A stretch of DNA of 36,621 bases, taken from contig CALFAM010000162.1 in NCBI GenBank assembly GCA_937948815.1, forward strand, positions 1 through 36,621. Reading direction: 5' to 3'. The position numbers and the translations under genes are program-made. This stretch comes from an uncultured bacterium (lineage in GTDB: Bacteria; Acidobacteriota; Thermoanaerobaculia; Multivoradales; J023). Below the pieces are notes generated by a model. That model saw only the letters and a list, made by a program, of their open reading frames with translations. It searched no databases and had not been told where the DNA came from. Shown in pieces: positions 1-8,591 of this stretch; position 1 is the first letter of the stretch, and each line of letters starts with the position of its first letter.

Positions 1-1423
1 ATCCGAACCATGAGTTGCCGCCGCTGAAGCTATAGCGCAGGCGGAGGTCGGCGCGTGCGTTGCCGTTCGAGCCCACGGGGTAGCTCGCGCTATCGCGATT
101 GTCGTACCACATCACGGCGATGGCGCCGGAAATGGGGTCGATGGCGGCAGTGGGCAAGAGTTGCCAGGTGCCCGCGGGGCCGTCGTCGACCTTCTGGGGC
201 ACGGACCAGTTGATGCCGCAATCCGTGCTGGTCGACATCATCACGTCCGAAGCGTCACCCATGGTCGGGTCGTTGTCCGGGTCGTCCGCGGCTACGACGT
301 GAAGGGTACAGAAGTCCTCTTGGTCGGGATCGGGCAGGATCCACGCTTGACCGTTGCCGATGGTCCAAAACTGGGCGTCCGCAATCGCACTCTCGTTGCC
401 TTGGCCATTGCGCGTGAAGTCGGCCTCACCCGGGCCGAAGGGCTGTCCGACCGGAATGTAGGTGGCGCCGCCGTCGATCGAGCGCATGACGGTGATGTGA
501 CCGCTCGTGCCATCGGGGATGTTGCCGCCGTCACTGCCGGTAAAGAAGCCGGGCTGGCCGTGGTAGGAAATGTAGACATCACCGTTTCGCGCTACGGCAA
601 TGTGCGGTGGCCAGCACTGGCCGTCGCTGCCGTCGAGCGGAGAGAGTGGACCGACTCCGCCTCCGGGCCGGGTCGAGAGTGTCCAGGTCGCGCCCTGGTC
701 ACCCGAGGTCGCGGCCCAGATCTCGAAATTGCCCGAAAACGAGCCACCGGTGACCGCCCAGACCAGATAGAGCCGGTCCGTGAGCGGGCTGGGCACGAAG
801 TCGTCGACTGCCAGCCAGGGCTTGTCGATCGTCATGCCCGTGACCACGCCCACCTGATCGCCGACGTTTACGGGACCGGTGATCAAGCTGCCATCGGTGG
901 GATCGTGGCGGCTGACGAAGACATCCCAGCCACCGCCGGCCGTCGGATTGCCGAGGATCGAGATGAAGAGTCGGCCTTGGCTGTCGTAGGCCGCAGTACC
1001 GTCGCCGTTGCCCGTGTGGGTGGCCGGCAGGAAGTTGGCGACGTTGACGGCGGGCTGGAAGGTTTCGCCACCATCGGTGGAGACGCGTAGGCGGTTGCCC
1101 TGAATCACTGCCATGCGCCGGGGATTGACTCGGCTCACGGCAACGCTCTGCTCCCAGCTCATGCCGAGGTTGAGATCCGTGCCGGGGGTACGAACGAGTA
1201 CGGCGTTGCCCATGGCTTCTTCGAGGAAGCGAGTCTCGGCGTCCTCCGAATAGCCAGCACCGTGCGTGGTGAACGTCATGGCAGCTTGGTGGCCGGCCCG
1301 GGCCGTGGCGCTCCAGTCGGCGTGCGCGGCGTGGCCGCCGGCCAGAAGGGACCAGAGCAGCGTAAGCGTGGCGAGCTGGCAGAACCGAACGAGCAGCCGG
1401 GGGTGCGGGTCTTGTGTAGTCAT
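1..1423 (-). CDS. Secreted Asp-box (BNR/sialidase-like) repeat protein, C-terminus outside window
   Basis: The reading frame is open from an ATG at 1423 to the window edge (474 codons), so the C-terminus is missing. The start is set by GGAGG 6 nt upstream. An N-terminal hydrophobic stretch (LLVRFCQLATLTLLWSLLAG, then AHA) looks like a Sec signal peptide, so the protein should be exported. Four Asp-box-like motifs are visible: VSTDGGETF, SGDQGATW, SIDGGATY and STDCGINW. Such motifs mark beta-propellers of the BNR/exo-alpha-sialidase fold, also found in many non-sialidase secreted proteins. Interleaved segments such as DKPWLAVD and AVMWYDNRD are common in propellers of this kind. I see no basis for naming a substrate, so sialidase activity should not be assumed. 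About 210 nt separate it from the upstream regulator gene on the same strand, leaving room for its own promoter. Confidence 0.85.
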   Translation of the reverse strand, partial: MTTQDPHPRLLVRFCQLATLTLLWSLLAGGHAAHADWSATARAGHQAAMTFTTHGAGYSEDAETRFLEEAMGNAVLVRTPGTDLNLGMSWEQSVAVSRVNPRRMAVIQGNRLRVSTDGGETFQPAVNVANFLPATHTGNGDGTAAYDSQGRLFISILGNPTAGGGWDVFVSRHDPTDGSLITGPVNVGDQVGVVTGMTIDKPWLAVDDFVPSPLTDRLYLVWAVTGGSFSGNFEIWAATSGDQGATWTLSTRPGGGVGPLSPLDGSDGQCWPPHIAVARNGDVYISYHGQPGFFTGSDGGNIPDGTSGHITVMRSIDGGATYIPVGQPFGPGEADFTRNGQGNESAIADAQFWTIGNGQAWILPDPDQEDFCTLHVVAADDPDNDPTMGDASDVMMSTSTDCGINWSVPQKVDDGPAGTWQLLPTAAIDPISGAIAVMWYDNRDSASYPVGSNGNARADLRLRYSFSGGNSWFG

Positions 1424-1634
1424 GAGTCCCCTCCAGTCGGCCGAGCACAGGCCGTGCACTGTGCAGCCTGCGAGGCGACGCGTAACGGGTTGCAACCGGC
1501 CGCGTGACGCCGAAGCGATCTCCCCAGCGACCGGCCAAGAGATGCCTGCAGCCTAGGCGGATCGCGGCCCGGGAGGCGTTATGGAAGGCTGAGGGAATGC
1601 GAATGAGCACACGGCAATGTGTGCATAAGGGGGC

Positions 1635-3569
1635 TCAGCGTGAAGGGGCTGCGCTGCCCACCGGCGGCCAGGGGATCTCGAGACCGAGGGCGGCGAGACG
1701 CGTACCGAGGCGCGGGTCAGCGCGCAGCCGATCGAAGGCCGGGCTGCGGTAGAGATGCAGGAAGTACTCGCCACGCTCGACCATGGCACGCTCGATCCAG
1801 ACCAAGGCCTGTTCGTCCTGCCCGAGCCCGGCGTGCGCCTCGGCGATCAGCGTTGGCTGCCGGTAAACGCCAGCGTAGGCTTCGAACTCCCATCGGTAGT
1901 ACGCGGCCACGCCGTCGACATCGAGAGCCGCGCGAAGGGCCGCGGTGCGTTCCGGAGATTGAATCGCCAGTCGCTCGACCTCATCGGTGGCCTCCGACAT
2001 TCTGCCGAGCCGCTCGAGGGCATAGGCACGGTAGCGATGCAGCCACCGCATGCCCGGGTCCAGCCGCAGACTTTCCGCAGACTTCTCGAGCATCTCCTCG
2101 AATCTTCCGGCGCCGTGCAGCACCAGTCCCCACACACCGTGAATGACCGGCGACAGGGGATCCAGGCTCCAGGCGAGCTCGATCTCACGGAGTGCTTCCT
2201 CGTGGCGGCCGGTGATCGATAGCAGCTCGGCGTGAAACTGACGAACGTTGGCGTAGGCGGGGCCGAGCGCGATGGCGCGTTGGTAGGCGTCTTCGGCGCC
2301 GTCGAGATCCCAGTTTGCATGCAGCGTGGCAAGTCCGAGTGCGGAGTGCCCTTCCGGCTGCTCGGGGGCGAGGCGGACCGCCCGCTCGGCGGCTGCAAGG
2401 GCATCGGGCAAGGCTCCCTGCGATCTCAAAACGTCGTAGTTGACGAGCTGGATCAAGGCATCGGCGAGGCCGGCCCAAGCGAGGGCATACTCGGGCTCGA
2501 GTGCCACGGCAGCTTCGAAGTGCTCGCGGCTGCGGATGAGGCTCTCGGCAGTTCGACGGCTCCAGAAGTACCGTCCCTTCAGGTAGTGATGAAATGCCTG
2601 TGGGTCGATTGCCCGACCGGAGGCGTAGCGAGGGGCTTCACGATCCGCCAGCTCGATCTCGATGTGGCGAATCACGTCTCGCGTGATCTTCCACTGCAGG
2701 GCAAAGACCTCGCCGATCGATTGGTGGTAGCTCTCGGCCCACAGCACCTCGCCGTTCCTCGTGTCCAAGAGCTGCAGGTTGAGCAGGACGGCTTGTCCCT
2801 CTTCTCGCACACTGCCGCGGAGCACGGCGTCGACATCGAGCCGTTGGCCGATCTCGAATGGGGTGAGCGTGCGCAACGTGCGAACCGAGGCTGGAGCGAT
2901 CACCCGCAGCGCCGGGATCTTGGCGAGATCGGTCGAGAGCGCCTCGGTCATTCCTTGGGCAAAGTAGTCGTCGGCGAGGGCGGGATCGGCCCCTTCGAGC
3001 GGCATCACGGCGATCGAGTCAATGACGGTCGGTGGGTTCTCTGCCTGCGGTCGGCCGCCTTGACCGCGGGTGGACGGCTGGTCGAGTCGACCCAAGACCG
3101 CGGCGGTGGCAAAGAGCACGAGCACCAGCCCGACGCCTGCAGCGATCCGGCCGGCCTTGCTGCTGCGCGAGGCAGGGGGAGGGGGTTCCATGCCGGGATG
3201 GCTCTCGGTCGGCGTGGCGGGGGTGACATCGATGATCAGCTGGTAGCCACGCCGTGGCACGGTCCGGACGTAGCGCGGCGCTTGGGCGTCGTCACCGAGC
3301 GCGCTGCGCAAGGCCGAGACGGCCCGCGTGATGGCGGCGTCGATCACAGCGGCACCGTGCCAAACTTCGGCCACCAGGCGCTCACGGCTCACGGTTCGGC
3401 CAGCATGACAGGCGAGAAACACCAACAGGTCCATGACCCTGGGTTCGAGCCTTCGGATGCCGGCGGTGCCCTGGATCTGGTGCAGGCCAGGCTCTACCAA
3501 CCACTCACCGATCTGGAATCGGTCGGCACGCTGAGGATCGATCGCGCTTGTTTCGGGGCTATCGGTCAT
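1635..3569 (-). CDS. CadC-like membrane regulator: winged helix, TM segment, TolB-like domain, TPRs
   Basis: This 644-aa protein begins with an OmpR/PhoB-type winged helix (about residues 15-105; FQIGEWLVEPGLHQIQG, then EPRVMDLLVFLACHAG and RYVRTVPRRGYQLI). One transmembrane helix follows near residue 145 (GVGLVLVLFATAAVLG). Next comes a TolB/FlgO-like domain (SIAVMPLEG through QRLDVDAVLRGSV and LWAESYHQ), then TPR-like helices to the C-terminus (EPEYALAWAGLADAL and others). This architecture is common in Acidobacteria and Xanthomonadales for one-component membrane regulators; the periplasmic TPR part probably senses a protein or ligand. I chose the ATG at 3569 because GAGGGTGAG lies just upstream. 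The frame is open to an alternative start at 3641, which would add 24 residues with no homology. The target genes are unknown. Confidence 0.9.
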   Translation of the reverse strand: MTDSPETSAIDPQRADRFQIGEWLVEPGLHQIQGTAGIRRLEPRVMDLLVFLACHAGRTVSRERLVAEVWHGAAVIDAAITRAVSALRSALGDDAQAPRYVRTVPRRGYQLIIDVTPATPTESHPGMEPPPPASRSSKAGRIAAGVGLVLVLFATAAVLGRLDQPSTRGQGGRPQAENPPTVIDSIAVMPLEGADPALADDYFAQGMTEALSTDLAKIPALRVIAPASVRTLRTLTPFEIGQRLDVDAVLRGSVREEGQAVLLNLQLLDTRNGEVLWAESYHQSIGEVFALQWKITRDVIRHIEIELADREAPRYASGRAIDPQAFHHYLKGRYFWSRRTAESLIRSREHFEAAVALEPEYALAWAGLADALIQLVNYDVLRSQGALPDALAAAERAVRLAPEQPEGHSALGLATLHANWDLDGAEDAYQRAIALGPAYANVRQFHAELLSITGRHEEALREIELAWSLDPLSPVIHGVWGLVLHGAGRFEEMLEKSAESLRLDPGMRWLHRYRAYALERLGRMSEATDEVERLAIQSPERTAALRAALDVDGVAAYYRWEFEAYAGVYRQPTLIAEAHAGLGQDEQALVWIERAMVERGEYFLHLYRSPAFDRLRADPRLGTRLAALGLEIPWPPVGSAAPSR

Positions 3570-3749
3570 CTCACCCTCACCCTTGGCTGTCGTCGCTGGG
3601 ACCCCTGGTCTGCTGCCACGGATCGTCACCATCGCAGCCAATAGCCTATCGGGTCGCGAACCGGGCCCGGTCGAGGTCGCTCCCGGGCTTGCGATTCGGC
3701 GCGCCTTCGCACCCGGAGCGTCCGGGTCGTCGAAGGCGTGTACCGAGTA

Positions 3750-5345
3750 CTAGCGTGGAAAGACCACGATGTGGCGAAAGGGATCTTGTCCCCGTGAAGT
3801 GGAGGTCAGACCAGCCTCTTGAATCATCTGGTGCTGAAAGCGCCTGGCCAAGCGATCTTGGGGCTTCAGGGGGACCGGCAAACCGCGGTCGAGCACCTGG
3901 TCGATTGCCGCTTGAACCTCGGGAGTGATGCGTGCCGCGACCTCCGGAGCCGGACCTTCGACCTCCAGGGAGCGTCGCAGGAAGCTCTCTACTTGCGCCT
4001 GGGTGTTGCTCTTGAGCACCACGATCGGGACGCCGTGACGCTGCGCATCACGGAGGCGCCGTGGCTGGCGTCGATCTTGTGCCTTGATCGTGAGCACGAG
4101 ATCGGCTTCTTCCAGGCTGTCGACCAGGCGGGCGCGTACGCCGAGCACACGGATCGCGCGCTCCAGGCGCCGACGATCGACCGCGAACGGCAGGATTCGC
4201 TGCGCTCGCCTCCGCCTGCGCGGGCCCGAGCCTTGCCAGGCCGGTGGTTCGTCCTCCGACGCTTCGTCCAACGCGCCGGTGAGCCGTCGGTCGTCGCCCA
4301 CGGTGGCCCGCGGCGATGGCTCCGTCGCCGGCTGCAACACCTCGGTGCTGCCGTCGCCGCTACGCCTGCGCAACTCGGGCTGAACGTCGATGCCGCGAAG
4401 CCGGGCATCGACCGTCGGTGCGACTTCGCGGTAGACCGCCAGCAACGAGCGCTCGCGAATTTCGATCAAGGCCGAGAACGTGGGTTCGGCACGCCGCTCG
4501 GGTACGGTCTTCTGGCTCCGCCGCCGGTGTGCTTCTTCGTCCGAGAGGATGACGGTTTGAATGCCGCCGACCAGGTCCGCGAGGGTGGGGTTCTTCAGCA
4601 GGTTGTCGAGGGTGTTGCCGTGGGCCGTGGCGATCAGCTGCACCCCACGCTCGGCAATGGTGCGGGCGGCAAAGGCCTCGGCCTCGGTGCTGATCTCGTC
4701 GATCACGACCACCTCCGGCATGTGGTTCTCCACGGCCTCGATCATCACGGCATGTTGGGCATCGGGCGAAGGAACCTGCATCCGGCGTGCGCGTCCGATG
4801 CCCGGATGGGGGACATCGCCGTCGCCAGCAATTTCGTTCGACGTGTCGACGATGACCACCCGCCGCCCCGCATCGTCAGCGAGTACGCGGGCAGCCTCGC
4901 GCAGGAGCGTGGTTTTGCCGACCCCGGGCCGGCCGAGGAGCAGCACGGAGGCGCCGCTCTCCACCACGTCACGGACGATTTCGAGGGTGCCGATCACCGC
5001 CCGCCCGACCCGACAAGTCAGTCCGACGACGTCTCCCTTGCGGTTGCGGATCGCCGAGATTCGGTGCAGCGTGCGTTCGATACCGGCACGGTTGTCGCGC
5101 CCGAACGCGCCGGCACGGGTCGTGATCGCGGTGAGATCGTCCGTTGTGATGGGCTCGGTGCCGAGCACGGCGACCCGAGAAGGGCTCAACCGAGCTTCGG
5201 GCAAGCGGCCGAGGTCGATCACGAGCTCGACCAGCGCCTCCGGGGCTTCGAGTGCTTCGACCGCGTCACGCACCCGCGCGGGCAGAATGTCGAGCAGGAG
5301 CCGAAGGTCGTCGGTCGTCGTGCGAGGCAAGGGCGAGTTGGGCAA
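3750..5345 (-). CDS. R3H domain-containing, SpoIIIAA-like AAA ATPase
   Basis: This 531-aa protein has a Walker A motif GRPGVGKTT at about 138-146 and a Walker B-like VVVIDEIS near 210. The core resembles the ATPase of sporulation protein SpoIIIAA and plastid Ycf45. A C-terminal R3H-like segment (RFQHQMIQEAGLTSTSRGQ, then PFRHIVVF) predicts single-stranded nucleic-acid binding. The family is widespread in non-sporulating bacteria and its role is poorly defined. An Arg-rich linker (about residues 370-390) separates the ATPase from the C-terminal half. The start is a TTG: an in-frame TGA lies eight codons upstream, and GGAG sits 9 nt before the TTG. The next gene upstream, the SLC13 permease, ends 57 nt away on the same strand, so the two may be cotranscribed. 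Confidence 0.88.
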   Translation of the reverse strand: MPNSPLPRTTTDDLRLLLDILPARVRDAVEALEAPEALVELVIDLGRLPEARLSPSRVAVLGTEPITTDDLTAITTRAGAFGRDNRAGIERTLHRISAIRNRKGDVVGLTCRVGRAVIGTLEIVRDVVESGASVLLLGRPGVGKTTLLREAARVLADDAGRRVVIVDTSNEIAGDGDVPHPGIGRARRMQVPSPDAQHAVMIEAVENHMPEVVVIDEISTEAEAFAARTIAERGVQLIATAHGNTLDNLLKNPTLADLVGGIQTVILSDEEAHRRRSQKTVPERRAEPTFSALIEIRERSLLAVYREVAPTVDARLRGIDVQPELRRRSGDGSTEVLQPATEPSPRATVGDDRRLTGALDEASEDEPPAWQGSGPRRRRRAQRILPFAVDRRRLERAIRVLGVRARLVDSLEEADLVLTIKAQDRRQPRRLRDAQRHGVPIVVLKSNTQAQVESFLRRSLEVEGPAPEVAARITPEVQAAIDQVLDRGLPVPLKPQDRLARRFQHQMIQEAGLTSTSRGQDPFRHIVVFPR

Positions 5346-5402
5346 GCGCGTGGACTCCGAGCTTCAAATGGCGGTCATCGGACGCCGGCCAGCAGGTGCC
5401 GA

Positions 5403-7760
5403 TCAGTTGGCACCCGTGAGGGGCCAGGCCAAGGGAAGGACGATCATCACGACGACGAACATGAGCAGCGTCAGCGGAACGCCGACCTTGGTGTAGTCCG
5501 TGAAGCGGTAGCCCCCCGGGCCCATCACCATCACGTTCGCCGGGTGGGCGACTGGGCTCATGAAGCTCGCGGACGCCGCCATGGCAACCGCCATGGCCAT
5601 GGCATAGGGCGAGAGTCCCAGGCGTTCTGCCGTGTCGATGGCGACCGGTGCAAGCAGGACGGCGACCGCGGCAGTCGGCATGATCTGCGCCGCCGCGGAG
5701 GTGAGCCAGAAGACCACGGCCACGACGACCATGGTGGGGAGTGAGCCGATGGTGGAGAAGACGCCATCGGCCAGGTAGGCGGCGGCGCCGGTTTCCTTCA
5801 TGGCGGTACCCAGGGCGAGCATGCCGGCGATCAAGAACACGGCGCGCCACTCGACCGCGCGATAGGCCTCGTCGATGCTCAAGCAACCGCTCAAGACCAT
5901 GACCACAGCTCCCGTGAGCGCAGCAATGTAGATCGGGACGAGCCCGAAGAGCACGGTGGTCACCACGCCCGCCATGATGGCAATCGCGATGGGGGCCTTG
6001 CGCTGCTTCGGCGCCTCTGCTTCGCCTTGAGAGAGCATCAAGAAATCAGAGTCGCTCCGGAGGGTCGCAAGGGTCTCTCGGCGACCGTGGAGCAGCAAGC
6101 CGTCGCCGAATTCCAGCGGTCGATCCTGCAGGTTGGCATAGCGGGCCTGACCTTGGTGCCAGATTGCCAGCACCGTGAGCCCCAGGCGTTCGCGAAATTG
6201 GAGGTCGCGAAGGGTCTTGCCGACCAGGGACGACTGGGGAGATAGCACCACGTCCGCGAGCCCTACCTCCTCGGTCTCGAGCTCGCGGAGGTCGGCCGAC
6301 GCCGACCGGTCTGCTCGCAGATCCTGGAGCCCCTGCAGGGTCTGCAGATCCTTCGGTCCGCCCTCGAGCAGCAGCGCGTCCTCGGCGTGCAGGATCTCAT
6401 CGGGGCCCGGCATCAAGACCATGTCCTGGTCCCGGACGATGCCGAGAACGGTCAGCCCCAAGATGTCGCCGAGGCGATTCTTGGCCAAGGGGACGCCGAC
6501 CAGGGAAGAGCCTGGCGGTACGTGCGCGACCCGCAGACGTTCGTGCAGCGGATAAGGCTCTTCGTGATCGGTTTCGGCGATCACCAGCTCGCTATCGTCG
6601 CGCTCGCGCAATGCGGCGAGGGCGGTGCGCGTGCCCTGGACAACGATCGCGTCAGAGGCTTCGAGTCGCCAGTCCGGGAGGTTGCGACGTTGCAGTGTGC
6701 CGTCTCGCCAAATGGCCAACACGTTGAGTCCGAAGCGCTGGCGGAAGTCGGCGTCACGTAGTGTCTTGCCGATGATCGAAGCATCCGGTCGCAGCTTGAT
6801 CTCGACCATCTCCAGCTCGCTCAGGACGCGATCCTCGATTTCCAGCTCCCCGGGTGCGAGTACATCCTGGCCGCCCTTGCGCGCGCCGAGCGTACGTGTA
6901 TCGCCGGCAGCGACCAGTCGATCGCCGGCTTGCAGAACCGTGTCCCCAACCGGTGCCAACAGGTTGGCCTTGCCGCGCAGGATGCCGACGACCGAAAGGC
7001 CGAGCGCAGACCCGAGTCGACTCTCGGCGAGTGTGCGACCGGCGAGCGCCGAATCATCCAGCAGGCGGATGATCAGCAACCGCTCGTGCAAGCTGTAGAG
7101 CTGATCCAAGTCTTCGAGTGTGCGTCCCGCTGGTTTGGCAGATCCCTGGCGCTTGGGCAGCAGGTGTCGGCCGATAAACGCCATGTAGAGAATCCCAGCG
7201 AGGGTGACCGCGAAGCCGACGGGCGCGAAATCGAATAGCTTGAAGGGTTCGAGCCCACGGGTCGCGAGGGACTCGGCGACCAGAATGTTCGGCGATGTTC
7301 CGATCAGCGTGTTCAGCCCGCCCAGCAGGGACGAAAAGGTCAGTGGGATCAGCAGCCGAGACGGAGCGATTTCGGTCTGCCGCGAGATGTCCATGACCAC
7401 CGGCAGCATGAGGGCGGCGACGCCGACATTGTTCATGAAGGCGGAGAGAAAAGCCGCCAGAGTCATGATCAAGAGCGTCAGACGCAGCTCGCTCGGCCCG
7501 GCCAACCGCAGCACGCGCTGGCCGAGCACGGCAGCGACCCCGGTCCGCGCCAACCCACCGCTGAGCACGAAAACGGCACCGACGGTAACCACCGCCGAGT
7601 TGCTGAAGCCGCCGATCGCTTGCGAGGGCGAGATCAGGTCGAGCAGGGTCAGGGTGAGCAGCACCAAGAGCGCGACGATGTCGACCCGCAGCTTCTCGGT
7701 GACGAAGAGCAACGTTGCGCCGCCCAAGACGGCGAGCACCAGTGCGATGTCGAGGTTCAC
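5403..7760 (-). CDS. SLC13-family permease with four tandem RCK_C (TrkA-C)-like domains
   Basis: This 785-aa inner-membrane protein has the split layout of the SLC13/ArsB-like ion transporter superfamily. The N-terminal membrane half (about 1-200) includes FMNNVGVAALMLP and IGTSPNILVAE, typical helix-break motifs. The C-terminal membrane half (about 590-785) includes MPTAAVAVLLAPV and SPVAHPANVMVMG. Between them sit four repeats of an RCK_C-like domain (roughly 225-290, 310-375, 400-470, 495-570), each with an S.L.G..L ... LGL.V..I pattern; examples are SALAGRTLAESRLGSALGLS and SSLVGKTLRDLQFRERLGL. RCK_C domains bind small ligands and gate transport. Substrate candidates are divalent anions such as sulfate or dicarboxylates, but nothing in the sequence settles this. 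The start is GTG at 7760 with AAAGG upstream. The gene follows a small secreted-protein gene by 88 nt. Confidence 0.9.
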   Translation of the reverse strand: MNLDIALVLAVLGGATLLFVTEKLRVDIVALLVLLTLTLLDLISPSQAIGGFSNSAVVTVGAVFVLSGGLARTGVAAVLGQRVLRLAGPSELRLTLLIMTLAAFLSAFMNNVGVAALMLPVVMDISRQTEIAPSRLLIPLTFSSLLGGLNTLIGTSPNILVAESLATRGLEPFKLFDFAPVGFAVTLAGILYMAFIGRHLLPKRQGSAKPAGRTLEDLDQLYSLHERLLIIRLLDDSALAGRTLAESRLGSALGLSVVGILRGKANLLAPVGDTVLQAGDRLVAAGDTRTLGARKGGQDVLAPGELEIEDRVLSELEMVEIKLRPDASIIGKTLRDADFRQRFGLNVLAIWRDGTLQRRNLPDWRLEASDAIVVQGTRTALAALRERDDSELVIAETDHEEPYPLHERLRVAHVPPGSSLVGVPLAKNRLGDILGLTVLGIVRDQDMVLMPGPDEILHAEDALLLEGGPKDLQTLQGLQDLRADRSASADLRELETEEVGLADVVLSPQSSLVGKTLRDLQFRERLGLTVLAIWHQGQARYANLQDRPLEFGDGLLLHGRRETLATLRSDSDFLMLSQGEAEAPKQRKAPIAIAIMAGVVTTVLFGLVPIYIAALTGAVVMVLSGCLSIDEAYRAVEWRAVFLIAGMLALGTAMKETGAAAYLADGVFSTIGSLPTMVVVAVVFWLTSAAAQIMPTAAVAVLLAPVAIDTAERLGLSPYAMAMAVAMAASASFMSPVAHPANVMVMGPGGYRFTDYTKVGVPLTLLMFVVVMIVLPLAWPLTGAN

Positions 7761-7848
7761 CGGAAAACCTTTCGTGAACCTTGAAGCGTGCGCCGTCGGC
7801 AGAAGTCTCGTTCCATGGCTGCCAAGGATACAGCTTCGGACGAACCTT

Positions 7849-8463
7849 CTACCGATCGATTGTTCGGGGAAGCGCTTCCTTGTCGACCGTGCGCTCCGAA
7901 CGGATCTTCCACTGCTCTTGCTCCCAGATCAGCTCGACTTGCTTGGTGACCCGGTCTCGGTAGGTGTCGGAACGGTAGGACTGCAGAAAAGTGGCTTCGG
8001 TGTAGTCGCGGTGAACCATGATCATGATCTCCGCCAACTCGACCTCGATGAAACGAGGTTTGGTGATTCGGTCCCGACGAGCCGCTTCCCATTGCGATCG
8101 GCTGGCCGCATTGGCGGGCTGGAAGGTGCGGGCATAGAACGCCAGGTAGCGGTCCGGAGCCTGGGCGGCCCATGCGTCGGCCCAGGCGAGCAGGGTCGCC
8201 CGTGCATCTCGTGGTCTCTGGGTGGCCGCTGCGTCGGCCTGGCTGCTCTTGTCGTCGCGGAGGTGACCCGGACCCGAGTCGGCGCCGCCATGTCGCGGGC
8301 TGGCCATGGACGTCATCTCGAGCGCCGCCTGCTGTGGCCGCCGCGGTGGCTCGCTCGGCCCCTGTGCGACCGCCAGTCCGGAGCACAGCATGATCAGCGC
8401 ACCATTCCAGGTACGCAGAGCCCTCGGACGCGCCTCTCGCGTCGGATGCTTCGTCTTGCCCAC
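7849..8463 (-). CDS. Exported protein with NTF2/SnoaL-like C-terminal domain
   Basis: This 204-aa protein has a Sec-type N-terminus (ALIMLCSGLAVAQG), a low-complexity linker and a C-terminal domain of about 110 residues. The domain runs from WADAWAAQAPDRYLAFYART through RDRITKPRFIEVEL to VELIWEQEQWKIRSE. The W..AW....Y..FY opening and the final WKI..E strand match the NTF2-like domain found at the end of some L,D-transpeptidases (Cds6-type) and in stand-alone periplasmic proteins. Its function is unknown, and no catalytic transpeptidase Cys motif is present. The longest frame begins with TTG at 8469, but GGAGG abuts that codon. GTG at 8463 has ideal 6-nt spacing and is preferred. It is divergent from the large repeat protein that starts at 8592. 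Confidence 0.8.
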   Translation of the reverse strand: MGKTKHPTREARPRALRTWNGALIMLCSGLAVAQGPSEPPRRPQQAALEMTSMASPRHGGADSGPGHLRDDKSSQADAAATQRPRDARATLLAWADAWAAQAPDRYLAFYARTFQPANAASRSQWEAARRDRITKPRFIEVELAEIMIMVHRDYTEATFLQSYRSDTYRDRVTKQVELIWEQEQWKIRSERTVDKEALPRTIDR

Positions 8464-8501
8464 GCGCAACCTCCACCAACGAAACAGTTTGATTCCGGAT
8501 C

Positions 8502-8529
8502 TTTGCAGTGTCTTTGCAATGCTATACCA
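8502..8529 (+). promoter_or_regulatory. Possible sigma70-type promoter for the repeat-protein gene
   Basis: TTTGCA, a 16-nt spacer and TATACC lie 63 nt upstream of the ATG at 8592, in the divergent intergenic gap. The match to consensus is partial (about 4 of 6 in each box), so this is a weak call by eye. Confidence 0.25.
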
Positions 8530-8591
8530 AGCGTCCGGGAAGGCCTTTCGATAGGCTGAACCTCTTGACGTTCAATAGGGAGGTGGCTTCG

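Noticed and set aside
699-1610. Long Arg/Pro-rich open frame on the minus strand
   Set aside because: It lies over the signal-peptide-bearing Asp-box protein in another frame and has shadow-like composition.
1607-1624. Small inverted repeat GCACAC ... GTGTGC upstream of the Asp-box gene
   Set aside because: Six-base arms only; could be an operator but could equally be chance.
3440-3460. GGTTCGAGCC, resembling a tRNA T-arm
   Set aside because: It lies within the winged-helix coding region and no acceptor or anticodon stems surround it.
2232-3644. 470-codon plus-strand frame opposite the CadC-like gene
   Set aside because: It is antisense to a clear winged-helix/TPR protein; no family resemblance.
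3711-3727. Hairpin ACCCGGA-GCG-TCCGGGT between the ATPase and regulator genes
   Set aside because: Short stem without a T-run; not enough to call a terminator.
3819-5744. 641-codon plus-strand frame opposite the R3H ATPase and permease
   Set aside because: It spans two real minus-strand genes and is His/Asp/Arg-rich, as expected of an antisense frame in GC-rich DNA.
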